From Glandiceps talaboti (Eukaryota > Hemichordata > Enteropneusta > Spengelidae), in assembly GCF_964340395.1 (NCBI RefSeq), contig NC_135556.1, positions 27,433,829 through 27,497,828 of the forward strand: a stretch of DNA of 64,000 bases, given 5' to 3'. Under the pieces are notes generated by a model. That model did not search any database. It had not been told where the DNA came from and saw only the letters and a program-made list of their open reading frames with translations. Of this stretch, positions 1 to 11,882 are shown piece after piece (position 1 is the stretch's first letter; each line of letters opens with the position of its first letter). The translations under genes were made by a program, and so were the position numbers.

Positions 1-645
1 TCTTGTTGCAAGACATATTTGCATTTCCCTTTTGGATGTTCATCCACTTGCCTAACCATTGCTGTTGCTATCTTTGCAATATACATCCTCATATGGCTGT
101 TGCTATGGGCATGGTCTTGTTGCTAGGGACATTTGCATACATTTTAAATGTTTATTCACTTGTCTATTAATCTTTTGTAATCTTTGCAATATATGCCATC
201 ATTTGGCTGTTGCTATGGGTGTGGTCTTGCTGCTAGACATATTTACATACATTTTTTGAATGTTTATTCACTTGTCCATTAATTCATGTTATCTTTGCTA
301 TAGACACCCTCATTTGGCTGTTGCTATGGGCGTGGACTTGTTGCTAGGATATTTGAATGTTTACTCACAAATGTTACCAGATGATGTTGTTATTTTTGCA
401 AAATATACTGGCATTTGGTTGTTGCTAAGGGCGTGGTCATGGCTTCTAGGGCCAATTGTGTGAAAATGTTTTGAACAACATCTACAGAATAACATTTCTA
501 GAAACATCTCACTAAATTTCAGCCCCATCGACCGAGTACTTTTTGAGCTCTAAATTTTAAACCAAAATTCACATTTTTACACCTCCTTTGCATATCACTG
601 ATGAGATCATCATATGCTTAATACTTGTTCATCTGCCCCCCTCCC
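1..645 (+). repeat. Family A repeat, copy 1 (left end off window)
   Basis: Contains at least three monomers of the TTGGCTGTTGCTATGGG...TTGTTGCTAGG...TTTGAATGTTTATTCAC type, then the second monomer type (ACCAAAATTCACATTTTTAC...TTTGCATATCACTGATGAGA). It stops just before ANKLE2 exon 9, without the CA tract or 3' terminus. Confidence 0.85.
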
Positions 646-667
646 CCTGCATAAAAGTGCGTTTTAC

Positions 668-801
668 CTTTTGTGCTGACACCTCTCTCTGCTAGATAAT
701 TTTCTAGAATATTCAGCCCGTCTTCAGATGATAAGTCGGCATAGCAACCTAAAAAATCCCAAAACTCAATCCATGGTACTTGCATGCCTTGGGCTAGGTC
801 T
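668..801 (-). CDS. ANKLE2: ANKLE2 coding exon 9 (last one in window)
   Basis: Residues 477-521 plus one base. It reads [20 protein letters not shown] then [16 protein letters not shown]. Donor ACAAAAG|GTAAAA in phase 1, so at least one more coding exon follows outside the window. A family A repeat starts about 20 bases into the next intron. Confidence 0.93.
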
Positions 802-3800
802 CTAAGAGCAATAAACATGATAACATTTGTTTAGCTTCATTTACTGTGTTTACAATGTTTTTGCTAAGGTTGGGGAACCTCAGTAACAGAATGGGAGAAA
901 GGGGTAAAAATGGCAGTGTTTTCCCATAAAGTCTATGGTAATTTTGTTTGGGAACCCAGGTAAAATGACATGGGAACCTGGTGGATTTTACCTACTTACT
1001 GCCCCTTAGCAAAAATACTGGTTTATGCCACTAGTCTAGCTGCCAGACCCACAGACAATTTGGTTAACTTTTAAAAGCGACCACACATCGCATAGCACTG
1101 AAGGTGCTATTGAGGGCTTGGAGCTGCACACCAGTGGTACTGTCATTCTCAGTTTTTGGTTGGCAATCTTCCGAGTGCAGAACTGAGGTCTAACTTGTTA
1201 CAACACTACATATCACCCCTGCTCACAAATGTACAACAGTACAGGTATGATTTCATAACTTATTTGCTTAATCTCACTTTATCATGTACATCATACATGT
1301 AGATCTTACAGCTTAGATGCTAGCTACATGTAACTGATACGTGGCTATAGAGTTATGGAATAATTTGCGGGTACATATATACATGCACATAATGTGAATT
1401 TAGATTTGATAAGCACTTTATATGTTTTCTATCACTTCAAACATTGAAATTGAAATCTTGAATTTCCAGAATGGATGTTTTAGTGATACAGGCAAAAGCT
1501 ACATACTAGTTGAAATAACCAGATGAAGGTTATCAAATAATTTAGTCATTTGTCCTAGTCTGTGAATGCTGTACATCTTACTTTGCATATCCTTGCATTT
1601 ATATAAAAGTATTGTATATCAATGATCGAAATACCTTCCTAGCCTTTCCAGTCCTTTTTCAATGTCACTTCTTTTGATACTGGCCACTTTCTTTGCAGAA
1701 CCTCTAGGGGGTGTCTTCCATGTCTTGTGGAAATCTTCAGCCTGGAACAATAAACAGCAGTAGACAGTTACTGGATAGTGTAGTTGTAGTGTAACATCAT
1801 CTATGAATTTTCACCTGGTTGAAAGTCATCCTATCTGCACAAAGTAGCTATTTTTACACCTAGGTATTCTACATCAGGGACATAAAGCTCCCACCTTTAG
1901 GTGGGACAGATTTGCATTTACAGTAAGGATGGTAGCTGCTAAATGCTGACATGCAGGACAAGATCATACTTGTTTACAGTAAGGATGGTAGCTGCTAAAT
2001 GCTGACATGCAGGACAAGATCATACTTGTTTACAGTAAGGATGGTAGATACTAAATGCTCATATGCAGGACAAGTTCCAATCTGATTAAAATCCAATGTA
2101 GTGTACATCATATGTCGCGATTTCTTTTTGGCTGTTACATTCACTGTCGTTTGTTCTTTTGTGAGCACTCGTTACATACATCTGACACAATACCATAGGT
2201 TTTCCCGAGCCAAAATGAAAGCACTGAGTGAATTCACTCAACCAATGAAAACATGTAATACGCCGAAACATACGGGTACAGTATTTCAGAGCACTGTGTT
2301 TGAAAAGAGCATGAGCACAGTACAGACAACGATGTTATCATTATTGTTTGGTCATTCTCTTTCTTTCAATTTGTTGTGAATACACCTTCATCTACACATC
2401 CCCAGATGCATCCCCATGGGATGGGATCTTCATATCATGAACAATTCTTAATCTACACACCCCGACCAAATTTCAGAACAATCCACCCAGTAAATTTTGA
2501 GTTTAAGTTTTTGACCAAAAGTGACACCAAATCACACACCTCTGAAACAATCATTTTGCTTTGAATATTTCCAAACTAGACATCAAAAGTAACGTTCTCA
2601 TCATAACCAAGGCAATCAGTCTGGCAGTTTTTGAGTTTAGGTTATGCACACACATATACAGACAGACAGACAGATAGACACTGCACAATGCCTATCCGGT
2701 AGCACTACTGAACCTTATCAGTTCTGCTGTGCTAAAAATAGCTGATAAGTACAGAAAACTACAGATAATAACTATACAGAAACCTTTATACAAATTTTGA
2801 CACTATCAAAGATGCAATTTCTATCAGGCAACTTACTTGTGTTGAAGACATAGGACCGGCATATGCCTTGACAGAAACTACTGAGTCAATAGGACTATTG
2901 GTCTTGTAACATAACAGGGGGCTGCTGGTTTGGTGGATTTCTGTGTCTGGTGACCATGGTTCTCCAATTACAGGAAGTGTTGCATTATCCACTGCCCTCA
3001 GCAATGGTACATAGTATTGGTCTGGCATTGAGAAAAGAAATTGATGTCTGTAAATTACAAACTATATCCTTCAGCTGATGTTACATGTAGTTCTTTGATT
3101 ATGGATTGAAAGTATAGCCACAATAGTTGAGTACTGTAGCTATCGTAAGTTTCATAATTAGGCACATTACCTACTCTTGGCGTTGTTCATAAAAGGAACT
3201 ACGGTATTTACATTCACCTATACATGTTTTACTTCAGCATTTTCATATCACTGTATTCTTTTTGAAAAAGTAAAAATGAATATACAAACTTTTGAATAGT
3301 AAAAAAAACTCAGCTTGCAAGTTTACTGCTACATACCTTTTAAGAGTGCCACAATCTTGTCTTTGGCTTCTGGGGGGCCGGATCGAGAGCAAGCAATCTA
3401 AGATAATTGAAGAGTATTTTAAAGTCAGTTAGGCTAGACCATAGCACCTGTAATACTTTTGTATCTGAACTAACAGCAGTCAGACAATCTTATCTATTGC
3501 TTGATATGTGTATCAACAATAAAATATCGGCTCTTTATGATTGCATAAACAGTATTGCCACAAAAATGACTTGTCTCAACAAACTCAATCTATATTTCTA
3601 AAACACTAATAATGTTCACAGGTTGTCAGGTCAGCAAAACAAATGCATCAGTGGAGCAACCAACACTGTTCAAGAAATACTCCTCAATTCAAAAGGATAA
3701 AATTAGAAACAAAGAATCAATGTTATTAGACAACAGAATATAAACAAGTCATATACTGTACCTCACTTGCAGTATGTCCATCACTATTCTTCAATTGTCT

Positions 3801-6800
3801 ATCTAAGGCTGGGTAAGTTGATAACACTTCAACCACATCAACATTACCAAACTTACTGGCAAAGTGTAGAGGAGTTTCACATTTCTACAAGCAATGTAAG
3901 ATGTGAGAAATGAAAAGCATTGACTGACATTTAGCTCCATATCAAAATTTGGTAAGATGTATACTGATGCATTTATATAAGAAATAAATCTGCAGGAACA
4001 TGACCAAATTACTCTTCATACATATTTTCCTCTAAGTTGATAGCAATAATCAGCAATAATCACTGCAAGTGTACTCAATGCAGAAGTAAGTCTGACTGGA
4101 CTTTTCCTTTATGTTGATAGCAGTAATCGATACAAGTATGCTTAAAGTACCTTTTTGTCACCTTTTACTACTGTGGCCATCACTACGGTAGCGCTACTGC
4201 TCTTGTTTTAAGCCACTTTTGGACCTTGGTGCCCTGACTATAACAAATAGGCCATCTAAGCTGAGACAAATCATAGAGCTTGTGTGCAGCAGCTAAAACA
4301 CTTACCCCTTTCTCAGGCATATTAATGTATAAATCAGTGAGGTAGTCCATTCTTTGTCCATGGGTGGTGACATCATCATCTGGATACATAAGATACAGGA
4401 ACTTAGGATCCATCAATGTATCAAGTATCAATGTACACATCTCATCTCTGTTAGCTTTGGCTGCTATATGCAGTGCATTGTATCGGAAACCCTCCTATGA
4501 GTATAACAACATCAACAGGGTAATGGTAAGTAAATAATGTCTTGAATGGGTGACTCAATTTGCACATTATTAGTTCAATCCCTATTACTGCTATTTTAAG
4601 TATTTAGGCAATAGTCCAGGGCTCCCGCTAGAAAATTAAAACTGAATTAGTCAATAACAAAAAGTTATTGCCACTTTCAGTGAACGTTAGCCATTACTTT
4701 AGGGCTTTAAAATGGTGATGAAGGATATTTTAGCTTTAAAGGAGAAATGACTAGATAAAAGATGCATGTAGGCATGGAAAAGCTACTGTGATTTTTGCTC
4801 ACATGGGACACTACACAGAGAATTTTACTTTGAGAAGGAAGTCAGCCTCTTGTGACAACATTTTTATATGATATTACTACAGTATATGATATTCTGAGTC
4901 TATATCATGGTGGTAAAGGGATAAGAAACAAATTGTATTATGATTGTATGTACATGTACTGTAGTTATTTCTAATTAGGGTAATTTTTCTTTCACAATAA
5001 ACTAAAGTTTTCAATGCTGTTGCTTGACATACAGTCGATCTCGAGTGGCAGTCTCTGCGTCAATCATCAAACTTGACAAAATTTGAAAACAATGTATAAC
5101 TATAAGTTTATAGTCTCATCACTAAATACTACGCCGCCACGTTGCTATAAGCCGACAAAATTTTTCATCATTGGTTACAAAGGTATTTATGTTATCAAGT
5201 TTATAATTAGCACTTGGTTCACAGCTGACTTTGTGCAGGACATATACATAGTTTTTACAATGTACCATGCGACGAGACTTCTGGAAGTTGAAAGTCAAAC
5301 ATTGTTGCTCACAGCCAGGGCATGGCTTCAACTTACTCGTCCAAAGGATTTATATTCTGTTGAAAAGTCCAAGATTTTCCCATGATGTTTGAAAATGTTG
5401 GACAGCATGATCTTATGATGTATAAAAATTAGCTAATTTATGATTTCGTAGCATGACATGGTCAATTCGTTAGTCGTTTGCAAACTTCAATCTAATGGCA
5501 TACAGTATGTTTTCACATACTTCATATTCATATGCAAATACTTGCCACCACATGCTTTTTTCTGAATGGTCCAAAAAGTCGACAGGAGTCCGATTAATAT
5601 GGTGATTATATAAGGTTTGCCTGTGGAACACGTATTTGGGCAAGACGAAGTTGATACGAGCTACTTTTAAAACAAACGTTGTACGAACGTATGTATCATT
5701 TTGGTCAGTGTTGTGGTGAAACAGCCAGCGCTGTGTTCAAATGAACCAGCTATGACTTAATTGTTGAAATTTTTGGGCCTTTTGACAATGTGTCACCAAC
5801 AGTTTCGCCAGATCAAATTTTTTGTTGCCATCTTTAACTTTTATTCGCATTTGGCTACTTGGCGAAAGGGTAGCGGGAGCCCTGATAGTTCTCCACACTC
5901 ATACCTTGGTCTAACATGCCTTATGAATGGGTAATGTGTCTGGTAGAATGAGAAGAAGGGATACTACAAACAGGTACAAGATAGTGACTTACCTGCAGTA
6001 TTACTGGTGTATCCCCAGAACTAATCAAATACCTTGGGTTACTCCACACCAATTCTGTGAACTTTTCTTTTTCATCTTTCTCGATAGATTTTCGAAGGTT
6101 TACCAAATCCTGCGTCTTGGGTCCCTGTGAATGAAATACATACAGAAAGGTTTATCAATTCTGAAAAGGAAGTGTTGTTATAAATTGAAAATACTTAATA
6201 CTGTACTATGTAACAGATTTTGCTTGACAAAAAAGACATTGTTGAACAACAGGAAACAGTACTACCTTGAATTCATTTGGTTTTTCTTTGCCTGTTAACA
6301 GATTTGCTGACTTTGCCGTGTCTTTAGGAGACAGAATCGATATCGGATCACTTTTGGCAAAAACTACTGCATCTTCTTTGGATTTGAATGCTTTGAATCG
6401 AGCACCTTTATTTTTCTTCACAATTTGCAAGGCTTCACATCGATCTGAGTATACATTCAGCAAACCTAAGATTAATACAGCAAGATTAATACAAAATGAG
6501 TAAACAAAACAAGGTACAATAATGCATTTAACCTTGAAACATTACTTTGTTCCCACTACACAACTGCTTGATCTTTTGAGAGTAGTCCTGGTTGCTAATT
6601 AATATTCATGTCTACATCACTGACAGTGATACAATCAAAGTGCATCATATATTCACAAACACATGGCCAGAGAAAAAAGTTAAAGGCCAGTTTATATTTC
6701 TTACTCCACAGTATTAGCACCAGTAAGAATCTCATAACTCTAAACCTGGTTTTTCCATATCGTTTTTTTTTTCAGTCAGTGTTTTTGATTAGTTTTCTTT

Positions 6801-8765
6801 AGAAAGCTGAAAATATTTCAAACTAAATGTCCCAAGACATGAAGAGTTACAAAACACCAAAAGTTTGTATATGCCTATGTGTACATGGTGTGTCTGGCAG
6901 ATATCTTGTGATAGGCAAGACTTATATACTTTACTTGGGGACTAAAAAATCTTGTGATAGTTTTTTTTATGTCATTAGCCGCCATATTGGAATATACATG
7001 CCTTTGCGATTGGTACAACACTTCATGATATGCAATGTCCAACTACTGATATTAGTCAGGTGGCTTAGCAACTTCATTGTTACATGCCAGATAAAAGCAC
7101 CAAATTTGGCATGAATGTTCCTAAGGACCTACTTTTTTATTTTAGAAGGGGAGCCCTCATAAAAATTTGCATAATCAGTCAAATAAAAAAAGGCAGTCAT
7201 CAACCATGAAAAATAATGTTTTAGAATCATGCTTTAAGATCTATTTACTGATTTTATCCTAGAAGCTTTTTTTCTTTAGAATATTTGCCTATATTTATAA
7301 GTACATGTATATCAATAAACTTCACAATGGCCATTATTACCATTGAAAACAACTATAATTCAGGAAAATAATTTACATAAAGGCACAAAATTTCGCATGA
7401 AATAAATTTACATATATCAGTCAAATTAAAAATGGCTGCCATCACTTTATAAAATCACATTTCTGCAAAATTTAAAATTGAAAAATAAAAAAAAATCTGG
7501 TGTGAATGTTCATTAAGATCTATATAATGATAATCTATAATTGCTCCCACACCACATCTACTGCTGTCTTACGAAAATCGACTAATAAGAAGATTCTTGC
7601 CCACATTACCATAAATTTCCAGTTTTAGCATGGCATTTGATTGGTGGTGAAATAAAAAAGGTGTTGTTTCATTGGCTCATTGGCCGCTGGGTGAATAGTG
7701 GCAATAAAGCTATAGGCTAATAGCCTAAATGGGACAAAAATGCATTCAAGTAGTGGCAGTGGCAACCTCTGAGTCATGGTCACAAGTTTCGAGTCCCATA
7801 TGGTCCCATGTTCATTTTAGATCACTGTTGATTAGATTAGTGATTGAAATTATGTCAGAATGTGATATTTAATTATGACAACTACATTATGTACATTGTA
7901 CATGTATATCATTGCTTATACTCACTGACATACAGTTCAATTCAATATAACTTTACTGTCCCAAGGGCAAGCCTATACTTCTTTCTAAACATATTTTTGT
8001 GTGTGTATGCAAAGTCATATATGCATTAAGTTATTGTAACATGCTATTTTTATTTTTGTTAAGTCAGTAACAGTGTTTGTTCAATGTATGAGAAACAACG
8101 TTATTTCCATCAGATTCCATTTTCTCAGGCAATGTCAAACCTCTTTCAACATAATGAAATGCAATATATTTGACGGTATGTTTCTCAGCAAGATATACGT
8201 ACTAAACAATTCATTAACTAATTTCAAGTTCATTTAACTTCTGATCAGAATGGTAATTATGTGTATTATAATTTTGATTCATTCAATTACGTGTTACACA
8301 CTACCTAAATGACAATAGAACTAAAGAAGTACCTGCAAGCTGTGAACTATCAGTTTCATCTGCGGATTTTTTTGGAATACAAACAGCATAATAAAGAGCA
8401 CACTCCACTGGAGTTCCAACACTTTCAGTTTCACATGTCTTCATACTATCTTGACTTGGACGATTGGCCATGGAATCACTTCCGGGTATTACAATTGATT
8501 GTTCAGAACTGCTACTAGTACTAGTACTACAGCCATCAGCATTGTCATTCTTTTTCTTACTTGAGCCATCTTCTATAGTATGTGTCGTGGAAGCATCTGT
8601 TTGATCGTCACCTCCTTGTGAACGGAAAATAAATTTCGCAAGTTTCCGTTGAAATAGTGATATTGTCGTTGGAAGGATAGGACCATTCGGTAGCTTTGCA
8701 TCCTGCAGTTGCTGCTGTAGTTCTGGCACGCTAAGATTCTTGACTTCGTTCAAAATGTATTCCAT
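668..8765 (-). CDS. ANKLE2: ANKLE2, LEM-domain and ankyrin-repeat protein (9 exons, 3' end off window)
   Basis: Spliced CDS: 8765-8333, 6465-6266, 6124-5993, 4494-4306, 3884-3762, 3397-3337, 3021-2837, 1741-1635, 801-668. All introns are GT-AG and phases agree; 521 residues are visible. In order: a LEM domain (residues ~1-46), a Ser/Thr-rich linker, a short RNase H1/viroplasmin-type domain (~148-183, RFKAF), a conserved block [12 protein letters not shown] (~238-249), ankyrin repeats (~258-359, [11 protein letters not shown]), then [14 protein letters not shown] and [10 protein letters not shown], all ANKLE2 hallmarks. In known animals ANKLE2 sits at the ER/nuclear envelope and promotes PP2A-dependent dephosphorylation of BAF at mitotic exit. 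The ATG at 8765 is supported by an in-frame TAG nine bases upstream. This start lacks the N-terminal membrane segment of the human protein. The remaining C-terminus must lie left of position 1. Identification is very secure. Confidence 0.95.
1635..1741 (-). CDS. ANKLE2: ANKLE2 coding exon 8
   Basis: Residues 442-476 plus two bases. It begins [18 protein letters not shown] and ends KGLERLG at GGAAG|GTATTT. The WKTPPR block is diagnostic. Confidence 0.94.
1921..2075. repeat. 56-bp tandem repeat, 2.7 copies
   Basis: Copies start at 1921, 1977 and 2033 with CAGTAAGGATGGTAG. The first two are nearly identical; the third diverges in its second half. It lies in ANKLE2 intron 7, between exons 8 and 7, away from splice sites. 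Confidence 0.9.
2372..2738 (+). repeat. Family A repeat, copy 2 (3' part)
   Basis: Has only the second monomer type (AATTTCAGAACAATCCACCC, TTTTGACCAAAA), then CAGACAGACAG and the 3' terminus AGCACTACTGAACC...CTGTGCTAAAAA. It lies in ANKLE2 intron 7. Confidence 0.85.
2837..3021 (-). CDS. ANKLE2: ANKLE2 coding exon 7
   Basis: Residues 380-441, from [12 protein letters not shown] to AGPMSSTQ (donor ACACAA|GTAAGT). [11 protein letters not shown] and VKAYAGP match the family. Confidence 0.94.
3337..3397 (-). CDS. ANKLE2: ANKLE2 coding exon 6
   Basis: Residues 360-379 plus one base of 380. It reads [20 protein letters not shown] and ends AAAAG|GTATGT. Short, but fixed by its neighbours and by family similarity. 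Confidence 0.93.
3762..3884 (-). CDS. ANKLE2: ANKLE2 coding exon 5 (ankyrin repeat)
   Basis: Residues 319-359, starting [20 protein letters not shown] and ending GHTASE before GTACAG. This is a canonical ankyrin repeat with a TPLH turn. Confidence 0.95.
4306..4494 (-). CDS. ANKLE2: ANKLE2 coding exon 4 (ankyrin region)
   Basis: Residues 256-318, phase 0 at both ends (donor AAAGGG|GTAAGT). It reads [20 protein letters not shown] and LYLMYPDDD, the first ankyrin repeat plus the conserved acidic insert. Confidence 0.95.
5993..6124 (-). CDS. ANKLE2: ANKLE2 coding exon 3
   Basis: Residues 212-255, phase 0 at both ends (donor CTGCAG|GTAAGT). It holds [16 protein letters not shown], one of the most conserved ANKLE2 stretches. 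Confidence 0.95.
6266..6465 (-). CDS. ANKLE2: ANKLE2 coding exon 2 (viroplasmin-like domain)
   Basis: Residues 145-211, starting after CTTAG and ending at TTCAAG|GTAGT in phase 0. It carries [20 protein letters not shown] and KAFKSKEDA, the small RNase H1 N-terminal/viroplasmin fold seen in this family. Confidence 0.93.
6950..7530. repeat. Degenerate monomeric repeat in ANKLE2 intron 1
   Basis: Motifs such as CAAATTTGGCATGAATGTTC, TCAGTCAAATAAAAAA and ATGGCTGCCATCA recur two or three times with ~180-220 bp spacing and many substitutions. No coding potential. The rest of the 1.87-kb intron (6466-8332) shows nothing recognisable. Confidence 0.5.
8333..8765 (-). CDS. ANKLE2: ANKLE2 coding exon 1 (LEM domain)
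   Basis: Encodes residues 1-144 and ends in phase 1 at GCAG|GTACTT. The LEM-type helices run from [20 protein letters not shown] through KLAKFIF. The rest is Ser/Thr/Asp-rich and probably disordered, up to ALYYAVC near the exon end, which matches the equivalent block of vertebrate ANKLE2. Confidence 0.93.
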
Positions 8766-8891
8766 TGTGTCCTATTCTTTTGGTGTCATCAATTAAAGCA
8801 ATCACTGAAGACTTTCACTAAAAGTTTAAACATAGCGTGGTTCACTCATGTACAGTCCTGTAAACAAAGTACGTTCCTCTCAAAAACTTGA

Positions 8892-8921
8892 AAAATGGCG
8901 GTGCTATGAAGTGCGCATGCG
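8892..8921. promoter_or_regulatory. ANKLE2 proximal promoter motifs (YY1-like, NRF1-like)
   Basis: About 130-155 bases upstream of the ANKLE2 ATG lie AAAATGGCGG (8892-8901), a YY1-type motif, and TGCGCATGCG (8912-8921), a perfect match to the NRF1 core palindrome. Both are typical of CpG-type housekeeping promoters in animals. The surroundings are more GC-rich than the flanking intergenic DNA. Promoter function is inferred. Confidence 0.6.
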
Positions 8922-8954
8922 TATACAGGTTAAACTCCCTGAGTGACTAAAAAA

Positions 8955-9040
8955 TGCTTATTATTATTATTAGACTTTATTTAAACTCGATAGACTGTTG
9001 AGCCAAAGGCTCTTCTCACACAGTGTCGAGATAAAAATAT
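8955..9040 (-). mobile_element. LINE/SINE 3' tail fragment
   Basis: On the minus strand, GAGTTTAAATAAAGTC is followed by a (TAA)n tail, the usual 3' end of CR1/L2-type retroposons. No coding part remains. Confidence 0.5.
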
Positions 9041-10705
9041 ACAATATATACATTAAAAATACTAAACCATTAAAACAAATACAAGGGTGAGTAAAATGGC
9101 AAAAGCCAGAAGAACAGCCAGGCTTGACTACCTAACTGATTCACTTTTAATAACTTTTAACATCGTCGCAAACCACGGCCTCTTTTACGGCACCGTCCAA
9201 CACGCGCCGTCCAGTTATTTCGCATTATGGCAAAATAAATAACAGCTCTGGTTTGCGAGAATGAACTTTTGCCTCAGGAACGTTATATAATTGGTCAGTA
9301 CAAACACAGACAAGTATCAACTTGTCTGTGGTACAAAACACAGGTACAGGCCAGGTACAGCCCAGGCCAGGCCAGGCCAGGTATCGACTGAAACATTTTT
9401 TAAAATTCACATTCACATTCGGATCCATGGCAAATTTCATCTTCCCTTCCAATGTTAATTCAACAATGTTAGTTCTTGAATATGTTCACATTCTGTATGG
9501 AAGACATGATGAGGTGACCTGCGACCTGCGAGTTGGAAAACTGTCACCTGCGACTTGTCAGCCTCGATTTCTCATTTTCTAGTATTACGAGAAAATTGTT
9601 GACAAGGGCGATTTGGCCAAGTGGAATATACCATGCAGTTTTGTCTGTTGTTTTCTTTATTACAACCTTGTAAGCTAGCTATTTACCGTACTGTTCATAC
9701 TCTCGAAGTGATCTGTGACCTGTGAGTGTGACCTAGCAGAGGGGGGGGGGGGGGGGTTCAACGCAGTTACCAGTACACATGTATGTTTCACTCTTGCAAG
9801 TGTTGTGGTCCAAAATAGATAACTATGTTATGCGTAATACACTCAAAGTTACATTCGCCAATGCAATGAGTTGAATGATGCACAGCCTCGGCACGGCGTG
9901 GCAGCCATCTTGCTTTTTGCTGGGTCGGCAAGTCAGAGTACGCACGCCATCTTTATAATATGGGAACCGTTAGCCGGATTGACAGGAAATATGCTACCTG
10001 GCGTGCTGTATCATGAAGGCGCCCCTAAAATAACCCCAAAATATCCTAAAGTAAAATAGAACAATTAATTCGCAGTTTTGTGATTGACAGGTGCAGGTGG
10101 CAGTTTTGCAACTAGCAGGTCGCAGGTCGCTGTCCTCACCAGTCTTTCATACATTCACATTCTATAAATACTCACTATGACACATCTAAATGAACATGCT
10201 CTGTGTGAGAGGAAATCAAAATTGGTAATTAATGGCTTTCAAGAGAAATATTGTTTGAGCAGTCTGGAGTTTTCTGGCACTCTTTACCAAAATTTTGATG
10301 ATGCCTAAGCTGAAGTGTCTTTGAATGCACAGGCAATATCACTGCGTGGACAATAGTCTATTTAAAGAAGGTCATGTGATTCGATTCTGACCAATGACAC
10401 TGAGCTTGTGTAAGAATGTTGAGGTGTAATAACAATATTTAGTCCCCATACTTCGGAGTTAGAATGTCAAGTTATTATTTTCAGGGGAACCTGTGGTATG
10501 TACTGTATTTTCCACTTTACTTACAATATGTTGCAAAATTTTGAATACTGTATTTATTGTTTTCATGATCCCTCCCCCCCAAAAAAAATAAAAAAAATAA
10601 AAAAATAAAACTATTATAATCAAGTTGTACTGATACGTTGAAAGAAAAATGTTTTCAAATTACATTTCCATCAGTTATAGATAAATATCAATAAATTGCA
10701 ATATT

Positions 10706-10780
10706 ATGAAGTGTCATCTGTGTAGGTAAATAGCTGCCACACATTAAATCTTTGCAATGCATCAAAATGCATGAATAAAT
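10706..10780 (+). repeat. 75-bp target-site duplication, left copy
   Basis: Matches 11808-11882 over 75 bases with two differences (GCCAC against ACAAC near the middle). It directly precedes the LINE body. Confidence 0.85.
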
Positions 10781-11772
10781 TAATTATTTCTCTTGCATAC
10801 TCTTAAAACTCTCTATGTTACCTATGTCAGAAGTTTTCTGAAATATGGCTCAGTTGCTTGGTCACCTTGGCAAAAGAAATCACAGGCTAGTTCATCAAAT
10901 TTCTTTGCATGTTGCAAAACCGGAATCACTTTTAACCATTATAATTATGCACATTTATGTGATTTTTTTTACTTACCCATGCTCTCTCAGAGGAGGATGT
11001 TTTTAAACGTGATATTTTTCATTACTGGGACAAGCCATTAGCCAAGCAAGTGGACTTGTTATCAAAGAGTACCAATATTTACACATGTGATGATGGGCTC
11101 TTACATAACACAAGTAAACAGCTGTAAAAGTGTAGTTCACAGCGTAAGATCATTTCTAAGGAGTGAGTCAATTGAGGCAAACCTTATCTCAGTCTTATAT
11201 CAGTTGTTATCAATTTATTAGGCTATTATAAGTAACGCTACAAACAGCTTTAGAGATGCAAACAACTTTTATGACACCCGTTTACGCCAGGCAAGCCCGC
11301 GGGTTTGTTGCACTTGGACCGCTAATGGTTTGTGACTGTCATGTATACAAGTGTGTAAATAATGTTTATGATAGTCCGTATATTCTAAGTTACGTTTTTA
11401 TGTCCCACAGAGGGTAACTAGAAATTTTACTTGTTTTAGACCTGATGTCAGTAGAATTAATGTTTTTAAACACTATGCCATTCAGAGAAGTATGACAACT
11501 TATAATGGTCTTTTTTGTAGTATTTCGAATTGACTATAACTTATCTGAGAAATTAAAAAAAAAAGGCAATTTTGCAAAATTGTCAACTGAGGTTCACCTA
11601 ACATGATTTCTTTTGGTGTTTGCCTTGTAATGTGTTTTTATGTGCATGTTGTTAGTTTTGTTTGTTTGTTTGCTATGTGACATTATGTGTGTGCTTTGTA
11701 GACTTGTCTTTTTCTTGAGTTTTTCAGTTTTTAAGGAGCCTGTAAATGGGACTCACTCTGGTTGGTCTTCCA

Positions 11773-11804
<32 letters not shown>

Positions 11805-11807
11805 ATG
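10781..11807 (+). mobile_element. 5'-truncated non-LTR retrotransposon (LINE)
   Basis: Starts inside the reverse-transcriptase C-terminal region: TLKTLYVTYVRSFLKYGSVA then WSPWQKKSQA, typical of CR1/Jockey-like LINEs. Frame breaks and stops follow, then a 3' tail of (ATAA)n at 11773-11807. A 75-bp direct duplication flanks it on both sides. It has no catalytic domain left and is a dead copy. Confidence 0.82.
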
Positions 11808-11882
11808 ATGAAGTGTCATCTGTGTAGGTAAATAGCTACAACACATTAAATCTTTGCAATGCATCAAAATGCATGAATAAAT
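11808..11882 (+). repeat. 75-bp target-site duplication, right copy
   Basis: Second copy of 10706-10780, starting immediately after the (ATAA)n tail. Confidence 0.85.

Noticed and set aside
59-463. Open frames reading [12 protein letters not shown]...YIF, also at 25140-25355, 46703-46936 and 61939-62240
   Set aside because: They arise from family A monomers, recur in eroded copies and on both strands, and have no start, splice or domain support.
8309-8518. Plus-strand open frame over ANKLE2 exon 1
   Set aside because: Antisense shadow of the LEM-domain exon.
9741-9757. G-run as a regulatory quadruplex
   Set aside because: A single homopolymer run, not four separated G-tracts, and length is error-prone in sequencing.
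10793-11041. Functional reverse transcriptase
   Set aside because: Only the C-terminal remnant of a 5'-truncated LINE with frame breaks.
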